In this document: piece after piece, positions 7,795-16,600 of the stretch | Layout of the letters: every line of letters starts with the position of its first letter | Numbering within the stretch: position 1 is the stretch's first letter | NCBI RefSeq assembly: GCF_011947265.1 | Contig: NZ_JAATHD010000011.1 | Coordinates: 1 to 64,000 of the forward strand | DNA length: 64,000 nt | Origin: Paenibacillus sp. HB172176 | GTDB taxonomy: Bacteria > Bacillota > Bacilli > Paenibacillales > Paenibacillaceae | Direction: 5' to 3' | Program-made: the position numbers and the translations under genes | The notes under the pieces: model-generated | What the model saw: the letters and a program-made list of their open reading frames with translations, nothing else | The model's database searches: none | Told to the model about the DNA's origin: nothing

Positions 7795-9342
7795 ATGTTC
7801 AGAAAAATGGCAATGATGATCAGCCTCGTTCTGGTTCTCGTGTCGATCGCGGCCTGTTCCTCGGGCAACAACGGGAACGGGAACGTCAGCAACGAACCAG
7901 GCAATACCGCAAGCACGGACAAGCCGATTACGAAGGGGCCTAGCGAACCGGCAGAGCCGCCGACGAAGCTGTCCATGATCGTTCAGAACCATCCGGCGTA
8001 TCCGCTGCAGAAGGATTGGCTGGTCTACCAAGAGCTCGGAAAGAACGCGAACGTCGAACTGGACGTCAGCGGTTATCAAGGCAACTGGTGGGAAGCCATC
8101 CCGCTTGTCGTCGCTTCCGGCGACATGCCCGACCTGATGTGGATGTCGGGACCGGATATTATTCATCAGTTCGGCAGCGAAGGAGCGCTGGTCAACCTGC
8201 TCGACTATATGGATCAGATGCCGAACCTGAAAGCGTGGATCGACGATCACAAAGAAATAACCGACGCTCTGCTCTCTTACGACGGCAAGCTGTACATGCA
8301 TCCCGCGCAAGGCGCCTTCGGCGATTGGGATGGCCTGTGGCTCTACAGGGAAGATATATTCAAGAAAAACAATCTCGAAATGCCGAAGACGTACGATGAA
8401 TTCTATGATGTCCTGGTCAAGCTGAAGGAATTGTATCCGGACAGCTATCCGCTCTATGTGCCGGACTGGGGCGCGCTCAATCAAATCGCGTACAGCTTCG
8501 GCACGGAGAACACGTATTATTACAACAACGAAGCGAAGGAATGGCGCTTCGGCCCGACCGAAGACAGCTACAAGCAGGCGCTGCAATTCCTGGTCGACGC
8601 CTACAAGGCGAAGCTGATTCCGCAGGAATTCGGCAATCTCGACAGCAACAAGCGGAACGAAATGGTCACGACCGACAAATCATTCGTCGTCTATGGCTAC
8701 ATCGGCCATATCGACACTTACAACAATCTGGCGCGGGCGCAGAATCCGGATTTCAAAATCGCGCAGTTCACACCGCCGGGCGGAGACGGCCACGAAGGGG
8801 TACACGGCACCCAGTTCCTGTTCCAGGAAGGCTTGACGGTCACCACGACATCCAAGAACAAGGAAGCAGCTTTCCGGTTCATCGACTCCCTGTTCACGGA
8901 GAAAGGCCGCGAGATCGCAAGCTGGGGCAAGGAAGGCGTGACGTTCGAAAAAGTGAACGGCGTCAATCAATATATGGCGGATATTACGGATACCGCGACG
9001 AGAGCGACCAAATACGGCATCCGTACGGCTGGCGTAGACGCTTGGTTCGATAACGACGCGAATCTTGCGCTCTTTAACGACGAGACGAAGGCCGCTTACG
9101 AAGAAGCGAGCAAGCATATCGCGCCGGCCTCCGAAGTCGCGGTGTTCACGAAGGACGAAGCCGATTCGATCGCGATCAAGAAGGATGCCATCGGCAAATA
9201 CACGTCGGAAAACATCAGCAAATTCATCATTGGGCAGCGTCCGATGAGCGAGTGGGACGATTATGTGAAGGGGCTCGATAATCTTGGCCTGAACGACGTG
9301 CTGAAGGTATACGAACAGGCATACGCCCGTTCGCAGCAATAA
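7795..9342 (+). CDS. Sugar ABC transporter substrate-binding lipoprotein, system 1
   Basis: A 515-residue extracellular solute-binding protein of the LplA/CUT1-like family common in Paenibacillus. The signal peptide ends in a lipobox (SIAACSSG), so it is lipid-anchored outside the cell. A Gly/Asn/Thr-rich linker follows, then the two-lobe binding fold (GNWWEAIPLVVASGDMPD, KNKEAAFRFIDSLF). It delivers an oligosaccharide to the permease pair encoded next; the ATPase is not encoded here, as is usual for this family, which shares an MsmX/UgpC-like ATPase encoded elsewhere. AAGGGGA precedes ATG 7795; the upstream ATG at 7777 overlaps that site. Closely paralogous to the protein at 32895. Confidence 0.93.
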   Translation: MFRKMAMMISLVLVLVSIAACSSGNNGNGNVSNEPGNTASTDKPITKGPSEPAEPPTKLSMIVQNHPAYPLQKDWLVYQELGKNANVELDVSGYQGNWWEAIPLVVASGDMPDLMWMSGPDIIHQFGSEGALVNLLDYMDQMPNLKAWIDDHKEITDALLSYDGKLYMHPAQGAFGDWDGLWLYREDIFKKNNLEMPKTYDEFYDVLVKLKELYPDSYPLYVPDWGALNQIAYSFGTENTYYYNNEAKEWRFGPTEDSYKQALQFLVDAYKAKLIPQEFGNLDSNKRNEMVTTDKSFVVYGYIGHIDTYNNLARAQNPDFKIAQFTPPGGDGHEGVHGTQFLFQEGLTVTTTSKNKEAAFRFIDSLFTEKGREIASWGKEGVTFEKVNGVNQYMADITDTATRATKYGIRTAGVDAWFDNDANLALFNDETKAAYEEASKHIAPASEVAVFTKDEADSIAIKKDAIGKYTSENISKFIIGQRPMSEWDDYVKGLDNLGLNDVLKVYEQAYARSQQ

Positions 9343-9363
9343 GATCGGGGAGGACTGCGTGCG

Positions 9364-10278
9364 ATGAAACAAAGACCATATTGGCAGAGGCTGCGCGACA
9401 GCAGGTTCTTGCTGCTGCTGCTGTTGCCGACCTTCATCTACTTTGCGATCTTTGAATATGGTCCCATGTTCGGCATTGTGGTCGCCTTCAAGGATTACAA
9501 TACATTCGCCGGCGTATGGGCCAGCGAGTGGGTTGGATTGAAATATTTCAAAATCTTTCTGTTCGACAATCCGGATTTCCTGCCTTTGCTTCGCAACACG
9601 GTGTTGATCGGCGTCTACAGTCTGCTCTGGGGCTTCCCGGCGCCGATCGTCCTGGCCCTGCTGCTCAACGAACTGCGGAACATGGCGTTCAAACGGCTGG
9701 TGCAAACGGTCAGCTATCTGCCGCATTTCATCTCGAACGTCATTATCGTCAGCATGGTGCTTATCTTCCTCTCGCCGGACGGAGGCATCGTGAATCGCTT
9801 TCTCGGCCTGTTCGGGGTTGAACCGATCTATTTCATGTCATTGCCGGAGATGTTCCGTACGATCTACATCTCCTCCGGCATCTGGCAAGGCATCGGCTGG
9901 GGCACGATCATCTATCTGGCCGCGCTGACCACAATTGATCCGAATCTGTACGAGGCGGCGGAGCTCGACGGGGCGAGCCGGTGGCGGAAGACGATTCATA
10001 TCTCGCTTCCCGGCATCGTGCCGATCACGATCATCATGCTGATCCTGAACATCGGCGGTTTGCTCGGAACGGGCTTCGAGAAGGTGTTCCTGCTGTACAA
10101 TCCGCTCGTGTACGATACGGCGGACATCTTCTCGACTTACACGTACCGGGTCGGACTTCTGCAAGGCAGATTCAGCTACGCGACGGCCATCGGCGTCTTC
10201 AACGGCGTCGTCGGGTTCCTGTTGATCGTTGGAGCGAACTGGCTTGCCAAGCGAACGCGGGAGACCAGCTTATGGTAG
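9364..10278 (+). CDS. Sugar ABC transporter permease, LplB-like, system 1
   Basis: A 304-residue inner membrane permease with about six transmembrane helices. It carries the ATPase-contact (EAA) loop near its last third: EAAELDGASRWRK followed by LPGIVP. It is one half of the channel that imports the sugar bound by the lipoprotein encoded 21 bases upstream; the other half is the next gene. GGGGAGG lies upstream of ATG 9364. FEYGPMFGIVVAFKDYN is typical of the LplB group, which transports long or modified oligosaccharides. Paralogue at 34561. Confidence 0.93.
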   Translation: MKQRPYWQRLRDSRFLLLLLLPTFIYFAIFEYGPMFGIVVAFKDYNTFAGVWASEWVGLKYFKIFLFDNPDFLPLLRNTVLIGVYSLLWGFPAPIVLALLLNELRNMAFKRLVQTVSYLPHFISNVIIVSMVLIFLSPDGGIVNRFLGLFGVEPIYFMSLPEMFRTIYISSGIWQGIGWGTIIYLAALTTIDPNLYEAAELDGASRWRKTIHISLPGIVPITIIMLILNIGGLLGTGFEKVFLLYNPLVYDTADIFSTYTYRVGLLQGRFSYATAIGVFNGVVGFLLIVGANWLAKRTRETSLW

Positions 10279-10288
10279 GAGGGAGAAG

Positions 10289-11158
10289 ATGAAGAAGAAA
10301 ATCGGCGCGTTCGACTTCATGAACGTTGCGGTCATGATTGGGCTGATGGCGGCGACCGTCTATCCTTTCTGGTATATGATCAGCGTCTCGCTAAGCGGCG
10401 AGCTCGCGATCATGCAGGGCAAGGTTTCATTCTGGCCGGTGAACCTGACGACGGGATGGTACGAGACGGTGTTCCACGATCCCCGGATCGGTACCGGTTA
10501 CCGCAATACGGTGATCTACACCGTGCTTGGTACGATCATTTCCCTGATCGTCACGTCTTCAGGCGCATTCGCCTTGTCGCAGCGCAAGCTGGTGCACCGC
10601 AGAGCGTTCATGATGGCGATCGTGTTCACGATCCTGTTCAGCGGAGGCATGATTCCGAGCTTCCTCGTCGTGAAGGAGCTTGGCCTGCTGAATACGGTAT
10701 GGGCAATGGTATTGCCAGGCTCGGTCAGCGCGTTCAACCTGCTCGTGTTCCGAACGTTCTTCGAAGAGCTGCCGGAGGAACTGTTCGACGCCGGGCGCAT
10801 CGACGGGTTGCAGGACATCGGGCTCTTCTTCCGGATCGTCGTCCCGCTCTCCAAGCCGGTCTACGCGGCCATCGGGCTGTTCGCCGCGGTGGGGCTCTGG
10901 AACAATTTCTACAGCGGGATTCTCTATCTGCGCAATCCGGAGTTGTTCCCGCTGACGATGATTCTGAGGGATCTGATCATCGCAGGTCAGCTGGATAGCG
11001 AGATGGCGGCGCAATCGTCCGCAGGCGGCGATCTGGTCACGACGGACGCGCTCAAGTTCGCCACGATCATCGTCAGCACGCTGCCGATTCTGATGCTGTA
11101 TCCGTTTCTGCAGAAATATTTTGTCAAAGGCGTTATGCTTGGATCGGTCAAAGGATAA
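10289..11158 (+). CDS. Carbohydrate ABC transporter permease, YtcP-like, system 1
   Basis: A 289-residue MalG/YtcP-type permease with six predicted helices, opening with FDFMNVAVMIGLMAATVYPFWYM. Its EAA-like loop reads EELFDAGRIDGLQDIG then PLSKPVYA. It pairs with the LplB-like permease. I chose ATG 10289, 10 bases after the previous stop, because TAGGAGGG precedes it; an upstream start at 10229 would overlap the preceding gene. A strong terminator-like hairpin follows the stop, so the three transport genes form one transcription unit. Paralogue at 35498. Confidence 0.93.
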   Translation: MKKKIGAFDFMNVAVMIGLMAATVYPFWYMISVSLSGELAIMQGKVSFWPVNLTTGWYETVFHDPRIGTGYRNTVIYTVLGTIISLIVTSSGAFALSQRKLVHRRAFMMAIVFTILFSGGMIPSFLVVKELGLLNTVWAMVLPGSVSAFNLLVFRTFFEELPEELFDAGRIDGLQDIGLFFRIVVPLSKPVYAAIGLFAAVGLWNNFYSGILYLRNPELFPLTMILRDLIIAGQLDSEMAAQSSAGGDLVTTDALKFATIIVSTLPILMLYPFLQKYFVKGVMLGSVKG

Positions 11159-11160
11159 TA

Positions 11161-11200
11161 GCAAAGTCGGCGCGGCCGTTCATGGACGCGCCGGTTTTGC
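11161..11200 (+). terminator. Rho-independent terminator after system 1 transporter genes
   Basis: GCAAAGTCGGCGCG (11161-11174) pairs with CGCGCCGGTTTTGC (11187-11200) with two mismatches. The GC-rich core CGGCGCG/CGCGCCG is perfect and is followed by GTTTTG. It lies three bases after the permease stop codon. Confidence 0.75.
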
Positions 11201-11236
11201 AATGATTTGAAGCATTTGCAACAACTATAAGAGGTT

Positions 11237-11482
11237 GTTCAAAAAGTCCGCTTTCCATCACGAAGTATGCCAAGGAGCATATTCGACATCGAATATTGAA
11301 TTCAGACGAAACTAAGCGTATGCTTTCGAAGTATGTTTCCTTCGGAAACATTTCAGGTGCTCACGTAGCTTCAACTACGCTCCGCTCCTCAGTTTCTACC
11401 TTCATCCAATCTTCGGAAGCGTTTTGAAAAAACGCTGCATCGTAAGCATACGCTATGATGCTGAAAACCGAACTTTTTGAAC
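11237..11482. repeat. 246-bp MITE-like structured repeat element
   Basis: The ends are terminal inverted repeats: GTTCAAAAAGTCCGCTTT from 11237, and its near-complement ending in ACTTTTTGAAC at 11472-11482 (16 of 18 positions match). Inside are perfect hairpins: ATGTTTCC/GGAAACAT at 11333-11351 and AGCGTTTT/AAAACGCT at 11418-11436. A longer-range pair AGCGTATGCTT/AAGCATACGCT lies at 11315 and 11443. No transposase or convincing ORF is present. It separates the transporter genes from the deacetylase. From memory, similar elements with these ends are scattered in Paenibacillus genomes; I cannot verify copy number here. Confidence 0.7.
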
Positions 11483-11507
11483 ACGCACTATAAGGAGGAG
11501 ATTGGAT

Positions 11508-12884
11508 ATGGGTTCGGTCAAGATTTTGTTCTGGTTCGACGTGGAGGATTTCATTAACGAAGAGTCCGAGGAGGCGTTCCTCGGACTTCTCGATGTTCTC
11601 GACAGCCGAGGCGTCATCGGCATCTTCAAGCTGGTCGGGGAGAAGACGCGCATGCTGGAGCGCCGCGGACGGCGCGACATCCTTGATCGGCTGGCGGGTC
11701 ACGAAGTCGGGTATCATACGGATTTCCACAGCTTGCCTCCGGTCGTGACGACCTATCTGGAGAAGTTCGATTTCCGCGAAGGAGCGGAGGAATTCGCGCG
11801 CAGGGAAGAGCAAGGCTTCGCCGACGTGCGGCGGATCACCGGACAGGACGCGCTCTGCTACGGGCAGCCTGGGTTATCCTGGGCGCCGCAGACCTATGCG
11901 ACCCTGAACCATTGGGGCGTTCCGGTCTATTTGAACAATTTCTACGAAATCGACATTGACGGGAAGCCGTTCTGGTACGGCGGTCTGCTGAGCATGACCT
12001 CGCTGACGGGCCTGATGCATATCCCTATGGGAGACGACTTGCTCGGCCGGATGACCCGCCGCTTCGACGAATTGTGCGAGGCGCAGAAGGACGAAGAGAC
12101 GGCCTTCATCAGCATGTTCTACCATCCGACCGAATTCGTGTTCGAGCAATATTGGGATGCCGTCAACTTCGCGAGGGGCAAAAATCCGCCCAAATCCGAA
12201 TGGGTGAAGCCGCCGAAGTATGGGGACGGCGTCATGGAGAGCGCGCTGGAGCAGGTCGGCCAGTTCATCGATTACACCTTGAGCAAGGGGAATGTGTCGT
12301 ATATCGGGAACAAGGAGCTCCTTGAGCTGGAGCGAACGAAGACGCGGGTATTGACGAAGGAGGAGGTTCTCCGTTACGCCTCCTCGGTCGGGACGGAAGT
12401 CGACTTCGTCGTGGACGGCGACGTCAGTCTGTCGCCCGGCGAGCTGTTCTGGGCGTTCCGGCAATTCCTGCTTGGCGAGGAGGCGCTGCCCGAGCTCGTC
12501 TACGGACCTCAGCGGCCGTTCGATGCGGTCGTCGCGGAGGGCTTTGCGGCGGGCACGGCAACGGCGGCGGACGCACTGGCGGCGCTGCGAGCCGAATGGC
12601 CGAGCGTGTTCGAATTTCGGCAGCTGCCGGATTCGTTCAACGTCGGGGATGCGGTTGTCAGCCCGGAGACCATGTACTGCGCAATGGCGGAGATGATTCG
12701 CGGCGGCTTGTCCGGGGAAGATACGGTGTCGCTGCGGGAAGCGAGCCTTGCGACCATGAGGCATGTGAAGGATAACATGAATTGGCCGAATCGATGGATC
12801 ATTTTCCCGGAAAATCAGGATGTCACCAACACGATGCGCATGTCGAGGCTGCAGACGTGGACGCTGAAGCCGGCCATATTCTGA
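11508..12884 (+). CDS. NodB-like polysaccharide deacetylase-family protein, system 1
   Basis: A 458-residue protein without signal peptide, so cytoplasmic. The N-terminal ~300 residues resemble a NodB-fold metal-dependent deacetylase: Asp11-Val-Glu-Asp14 stands where CE4 enzymes have TFDDG, and His70/His74 in YHTDFHS match the H-x3-4-H metal ligands. The remaining ~150 residues are an extra domain I do not recognise. It may deacetylate an imported N-acetylated sugar, but no substrate is evident. I chose ATG 11508, preceded by AAGGAGGAG. It stands alone after the repeat element. Its paralogue at 26540 is translationally coupled to a DUF4091 gene. Confidence 0.8.
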   Translation: MGSVKILFWFDVEDFINEESEEAFLGLLDVLDSRGVIGIFKLVGEKTRMLERRGRRDILDRLAGHEVGYHTDFHSLPPVVTTYLEKFDFREGAEEFARREEQGFADVRRITGQDALCYGQPGLSWAPQTYATLNHWGVPVYLNNFYEIDIDGKPFWYGGLLSMTSLTGLMHIPMGDDLLGRMTRRFDELCEAQKDEETAFISMFYHPTEFVFEQYWDAVNFARGKNPPKSEWVKPPKYGDGVMESALEQVGQFIDYTLSKGNVSYIGNKELLELERTKTRVLTKEEVLRYASSVGTEVDFVVDGDVSLSPGELFWAFRQFLLGEEALPELVYGPQRPFDAVVAEGFAAGTATAADALAALRAEWPSVFEFRQLPDSFNVGDAVVSPETMYCAMAEMIRGGLSGEDTVSLREASLATMRHVKDNMNWPNRWIIFPENQDVTNTMRMSRLQTWTLKPAIF

Positions 12885-12951
12885 GCATCAGCGGAGGGAC
12901 GCCTGAGGCGAGAAGCTGTTCCTAACCATGCAGAAGGACCTCAAAGAAGAA

Positions 12952-12990
12952 GGACCTCAAATTCCTCTTTACTGTAGGAATTTGAGGTCC
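12952..12990. terminator. Perfect 15-bp hairpin between convergent genes
   Basis: GGACCTCAAATTCCT (12952-12966) and AGGAATTTGAGGTCC (12976-12990) are perfectly complementary around a 9-base loop. On the minus strand it is followed by CTTCTTCTTT, so it would serve the minus-strand SLH remnant best; it could also end the deacetylase transcript. GGACCTCAAA also occurs once more as a direct repeat just upstream (12937-12946). Confidence 0.6.
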
Positions 12991-12992
12991 TA

Positions 12993-13294
12993 TTACGTCA
13001 AATGCCGGAATATTCCCCGAGCTTGGATCAGTTCGGCTTTCTGCAATAATCGTTGTATCATGGCGGCGACTTCCGCACGGGTTATTGAAGCTTGCGGAGC
13101 TAGCCTGCTCCGTCTCTCCCCGTCACGATGCCTGCCAGCACACTGTCCGACACGCCGCTTCTTGCCCAACTGGATACGGATGATGCATCTATGAAGGAGT
13201 CAAGCAGATTCTCGTTAATCGTGGACTCGGAGCTTGCGGCTTGAAGCCCCGTCAGCTGCATCGCCTCCGCCAGAATCGACATCTCTTGCAGCAT
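12993..13294 (-). pseudogene. SLH-domain fragment broken by a -1 frameshift
   Basis: Read on the minus strand from ATG 13294, which has AGGAG six bases upstream, the frame encodes SLH-like sequence: MQLTGL, LLDSFIDASSVSSWA, VLAGIVTGR. It stops at a TAG (13104-13106). After a one-base shift near 13101-13106 the next frame continues with APQASITRAEVAAMIQRLLQKAEL and ends at TAA 12993-12995. Together they form the end of a typical Paenibacillus SLH repeat with the conserved ITRAE motif. Everything before this repeat is missing, so it is a remnant of a larger surface protein. The intact cohesin-SLH gene at 18198 is not its continuation. Confidence 0.8.
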
Positions 13295-13299
13295 AACCA

Positions 13300-13659
13300 C
13301 TCCTATGATTTGGTATGAGAGCAAGCTTTGCTGCTCTTCTACTATTTGAAATCATACACGCTGCCAAGGCGTTTGCAAGACACAATGAGAGACTCGTTAA
13401 TATTGGTTAACTCAATCCGCAGCGGTTAAGTTCTCTTCCTCTTCCATTCGCCATTTCCGTTAACGCCGATGTTGCTATATTCATATGCGTTTATATCCAC
13501 GAAACGCAAGGCGGACGTATACTGAGACGGAATTCATCGCGTTGCGTGCAATCCAGCCCGAATAGGAGGAATCGATAACGAGAGACCTTTCAACCCCAGA
13601 ATCGCATCCGCCCCGCATGGCAACCGACAGAATAATCGGATAAGGGAGGAATATTCACC
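13300..13659 (+). promoter_or_regulatory. Upstream region of the cohesin/dockerin gene
   Basis: About 360 bases with no gene. Two GGTTAA boxes at 13405 and 13424 lie 19 bases apart and resemble, on the minus strand, the AACC boxes of the sugar promoters. A second GGAGGAAT site occurs at 13567 without a usable ORF. AAGGGAGG precedes ATG 13660. I see no clear sigma-A hexamer pair and no riboswitch I recognise. Regulation by an AraC-type regulator is a guess. Confidence 0.3.
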
Positions 13660-16600
13660 ATGGTACTTCCAAACAAACGCATGCTGCTTGTCCGCTGCTC
13701 TATGATTGTGTTCGCGGTGCTGCTGCTTATTCCGTTCTTGCCTCCGCACGCGGCGATGGCCGACGAGCCGACGGTTAACGAATGCGACGCGATTCAGACG
13801 GCGTGGCTGTTCTGCGACGACTTCGAGCAGGACAGGCTAAGCAGCTATTATTTGCAAAATAAACCGAGCACGTTCGGTCTTGCGACAGACGGAGGCATTG
13901 ACGGCTCAGCCTCGATGCTCGCCCAATTCCAGGGCTCGTATTCGCGCCCCGGCAATCTGGGTTTCGCATTCGGCAAGACGCCGGACAACGCGACCTATCT
14001 GCCGGCAGGAGATCCCGACGAGGTCGTGCAGGAATTCTATTGGCGCTTCTACGTGAAGAACGACGAGGACTGGTCGGTCGGAACGAACGGCGAGCTCGCG
14101 AAGCTCTACGCCTACGGACCGGATGATCTGGTCATCGCCCAGATCAGCATCGACGTATCCAGCGGCGATGTCTCCACCTCGTACCGCACGGCGGCCTTCG
14201 ACGGGAACGGCGTGCCGACCGGCATACAGGGAAGCGGCCTCACCGTTACCGAATATCCGCTGCTTCGTCTGGAGGACAACAGCGAGTGGAACGCGGTGGA
14301 AGCTCACGTCAAGCTGAACGATCCCGGCCAGAGCAACGGCGTGTACGAGCTGTGGGCCAACGAGCGGGTTATTTTCCGACAGGACAATATCGACTGGTTC
14401 GGCAGCTACGAGGACTACGGCTTCAACGCCGTGCAGATCAGCAATTACAATAGCGCAACCGATACACCGCTTCAATACCGCAATTACGACAATATGGTGC
14501 TGAGCCGCGAGAAGGTGGCCCCGGCCATCCCCGAAGCCGTGCATCCAAGCGATCCGCCTCAAGTGCTGTTCGAGGATGACTTCGAGAACTATACGGACGT
14601 GCCGATGAACCATGGCTGGCGCGGGATCTCCGACATTGAAGTCGATCAGACGGGCGGCGTGGACGGCTCGCATGCCGCCAAGGTGCCGATTACCGGGCAA
14701 GGCAACCATTATCTCGCACGTACGATTTCGCGCGACAACGTGTCCCAGGTGTACGTGAAATTCGATTTCCGCATGGACAATCCTTCGGGCGGAAGCAAAT
14801 TTCTGAAGCTGTTCGGCAAGCAGATTCAGCCGGCCTCCACGTATGGGTATGCCAATACGACCTTCGGCCTGGACTATTGGGAGGACGTGCTCAAAACCCT
14901 GTCGTACGGCAATGGATCGAGCATCGGCAACGACACGGCGACCATCATCGACTATAACGGCACGCATAGTGATCCGGATGTCGTCGTCGAAACCAGCAGC
15001 GGGCCGTTCGATCCGAAGGACGGTGAGTGGCATACGTACGAAGCTTTCATGAAGTATAACTCGAATGGCAACCGCGACGGCGAATATATGATCCTGATTG
15101 ACGGCGTTCCGACCTTGCACGCCACGAACGTCAAGAACCGCAACGATCTTAACTCCAACGAGTTCAGAGCGGTCAGTTTCGCGGACTACACCAGCGATCA
15201 ATACAACGGCACGCCGTGGAATCTGTGGTACGACAACGTTGTGATCATGGATGACGCCCCTGCTTCCGTGCGCGAGAAGTTCGAGACGTACGTCAATCCG
15301 ACGGAGCTGATCATCAACGAATGCAGCGTTGCGCAGCCGGACTGGATCTTCTGCGACGACTTCCAGGAGAATCGTCTGGATCAATATTACGATTACTTTA
15401 ATCGCTGGGGACGATTCGGCATTCAAAATACAGGCATGGAGGCGTCTAGGGCGATGACGTCTTATTACGGCCACTACGACGGGGACCCGGTGACCGACCC
15501 GAGCGGCACCTGGCTGAAGCTGGCGTTCGGGAAGACGCCGGACGAGGAAGCTTATATCCCGGCAGGCGATCCCGACGAGATCCATCGCGATCTGTATTGG
15601 CGCTTCTACCTGCGCAACAATACCGAGGCGACCGGGGATACCCCGATTAACAACGGGCCGCTGGCGCAAGTGTACGGCTACGGACCGGGCGACACGCCCT
15701 TCATGCGCATCAACATCAATTACCCTGATGCGGACGGCATCCTGAATTCGGAGCTCTACACCGGTCAATTCGACGGCAGCGGCAATCCGACGGGCGCCGT
15801 GCTGTCCGATACGCTCGAGGGAACGACGCCGATCATGCATCCGGACTCGGCGGGCGATTGGCACAGGATCGAAGTTCATGCCAAGCTTAATGATCCCGGC
15901 GTGGCGAACGGCGTCTACGAGCTGTCGATCGACGGCGAGCTCGAATCGAGCAAGACCGGCATCGACTGGGTCGGCAGCTACGAGAATTACGGCATTAATG
16001 CAGTCGAAATCTACAATACGAACAATCAGATCGGCGTGCCTGGCGGAGACAACGAGTACCACGCCTTCGACAACATGGTGCTGAGCCGCAGCGCCATCGG
16101 CGAAGCCGGACAGGTCGTGACGAACAACGCGAATCTGAAAAGCCTGAACCCTACCGTCGGCAAGCTGGTACCTGCCTTCAATTCGGCGGTAACCGAGTAT
16201 GAGCTGAAGCTGGAGGACGGCGTTGCGACGTCCGACCTGACGCCGGTGCTGTCCGATGCGCTGGCCGCCATGACGGTAGACGGCGCGGCGCATGGGGATA
16301 ACGTCGCCTATACCGTGAGCGGCTCGCAGACGAGCATCGTCGTAACAGCGCAGGACGGCACGACCGTGAAGACCTACACGGTCAATGTCGTGCATGAGGA
16401 ACCGTTCTTCGTCGACGAGTGTGCGAGTCCGAAATCGGCATGGCTGTTCTGCGACGACTTCGAATCGGACCGGATGGATCAATATTTCGAGCATACGAGC
16501 CCTTCCCAGTTTTACCGGACGAGTGATGTCGGACTTGGCGGATCCTCCGGCATGAAGGCGGAGTTCCAGGCGGAGGACGGCGAGCAGCATGATACCGGCG

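Noticed and set aside
12928..13194. An 88-codon plus-strand frame after the system 1 deacetylase
   Set aside because: It runs through the 15-bp hairpin and antisense to the SLH remnant, and lacks a ribosome binding site.
13440..13570. A c-di-GMP riboswitch before the surface-protein gene
   Set aside because: A stretch with ACGCAA caught the eye, but the GEMM core and paired elements are not present.
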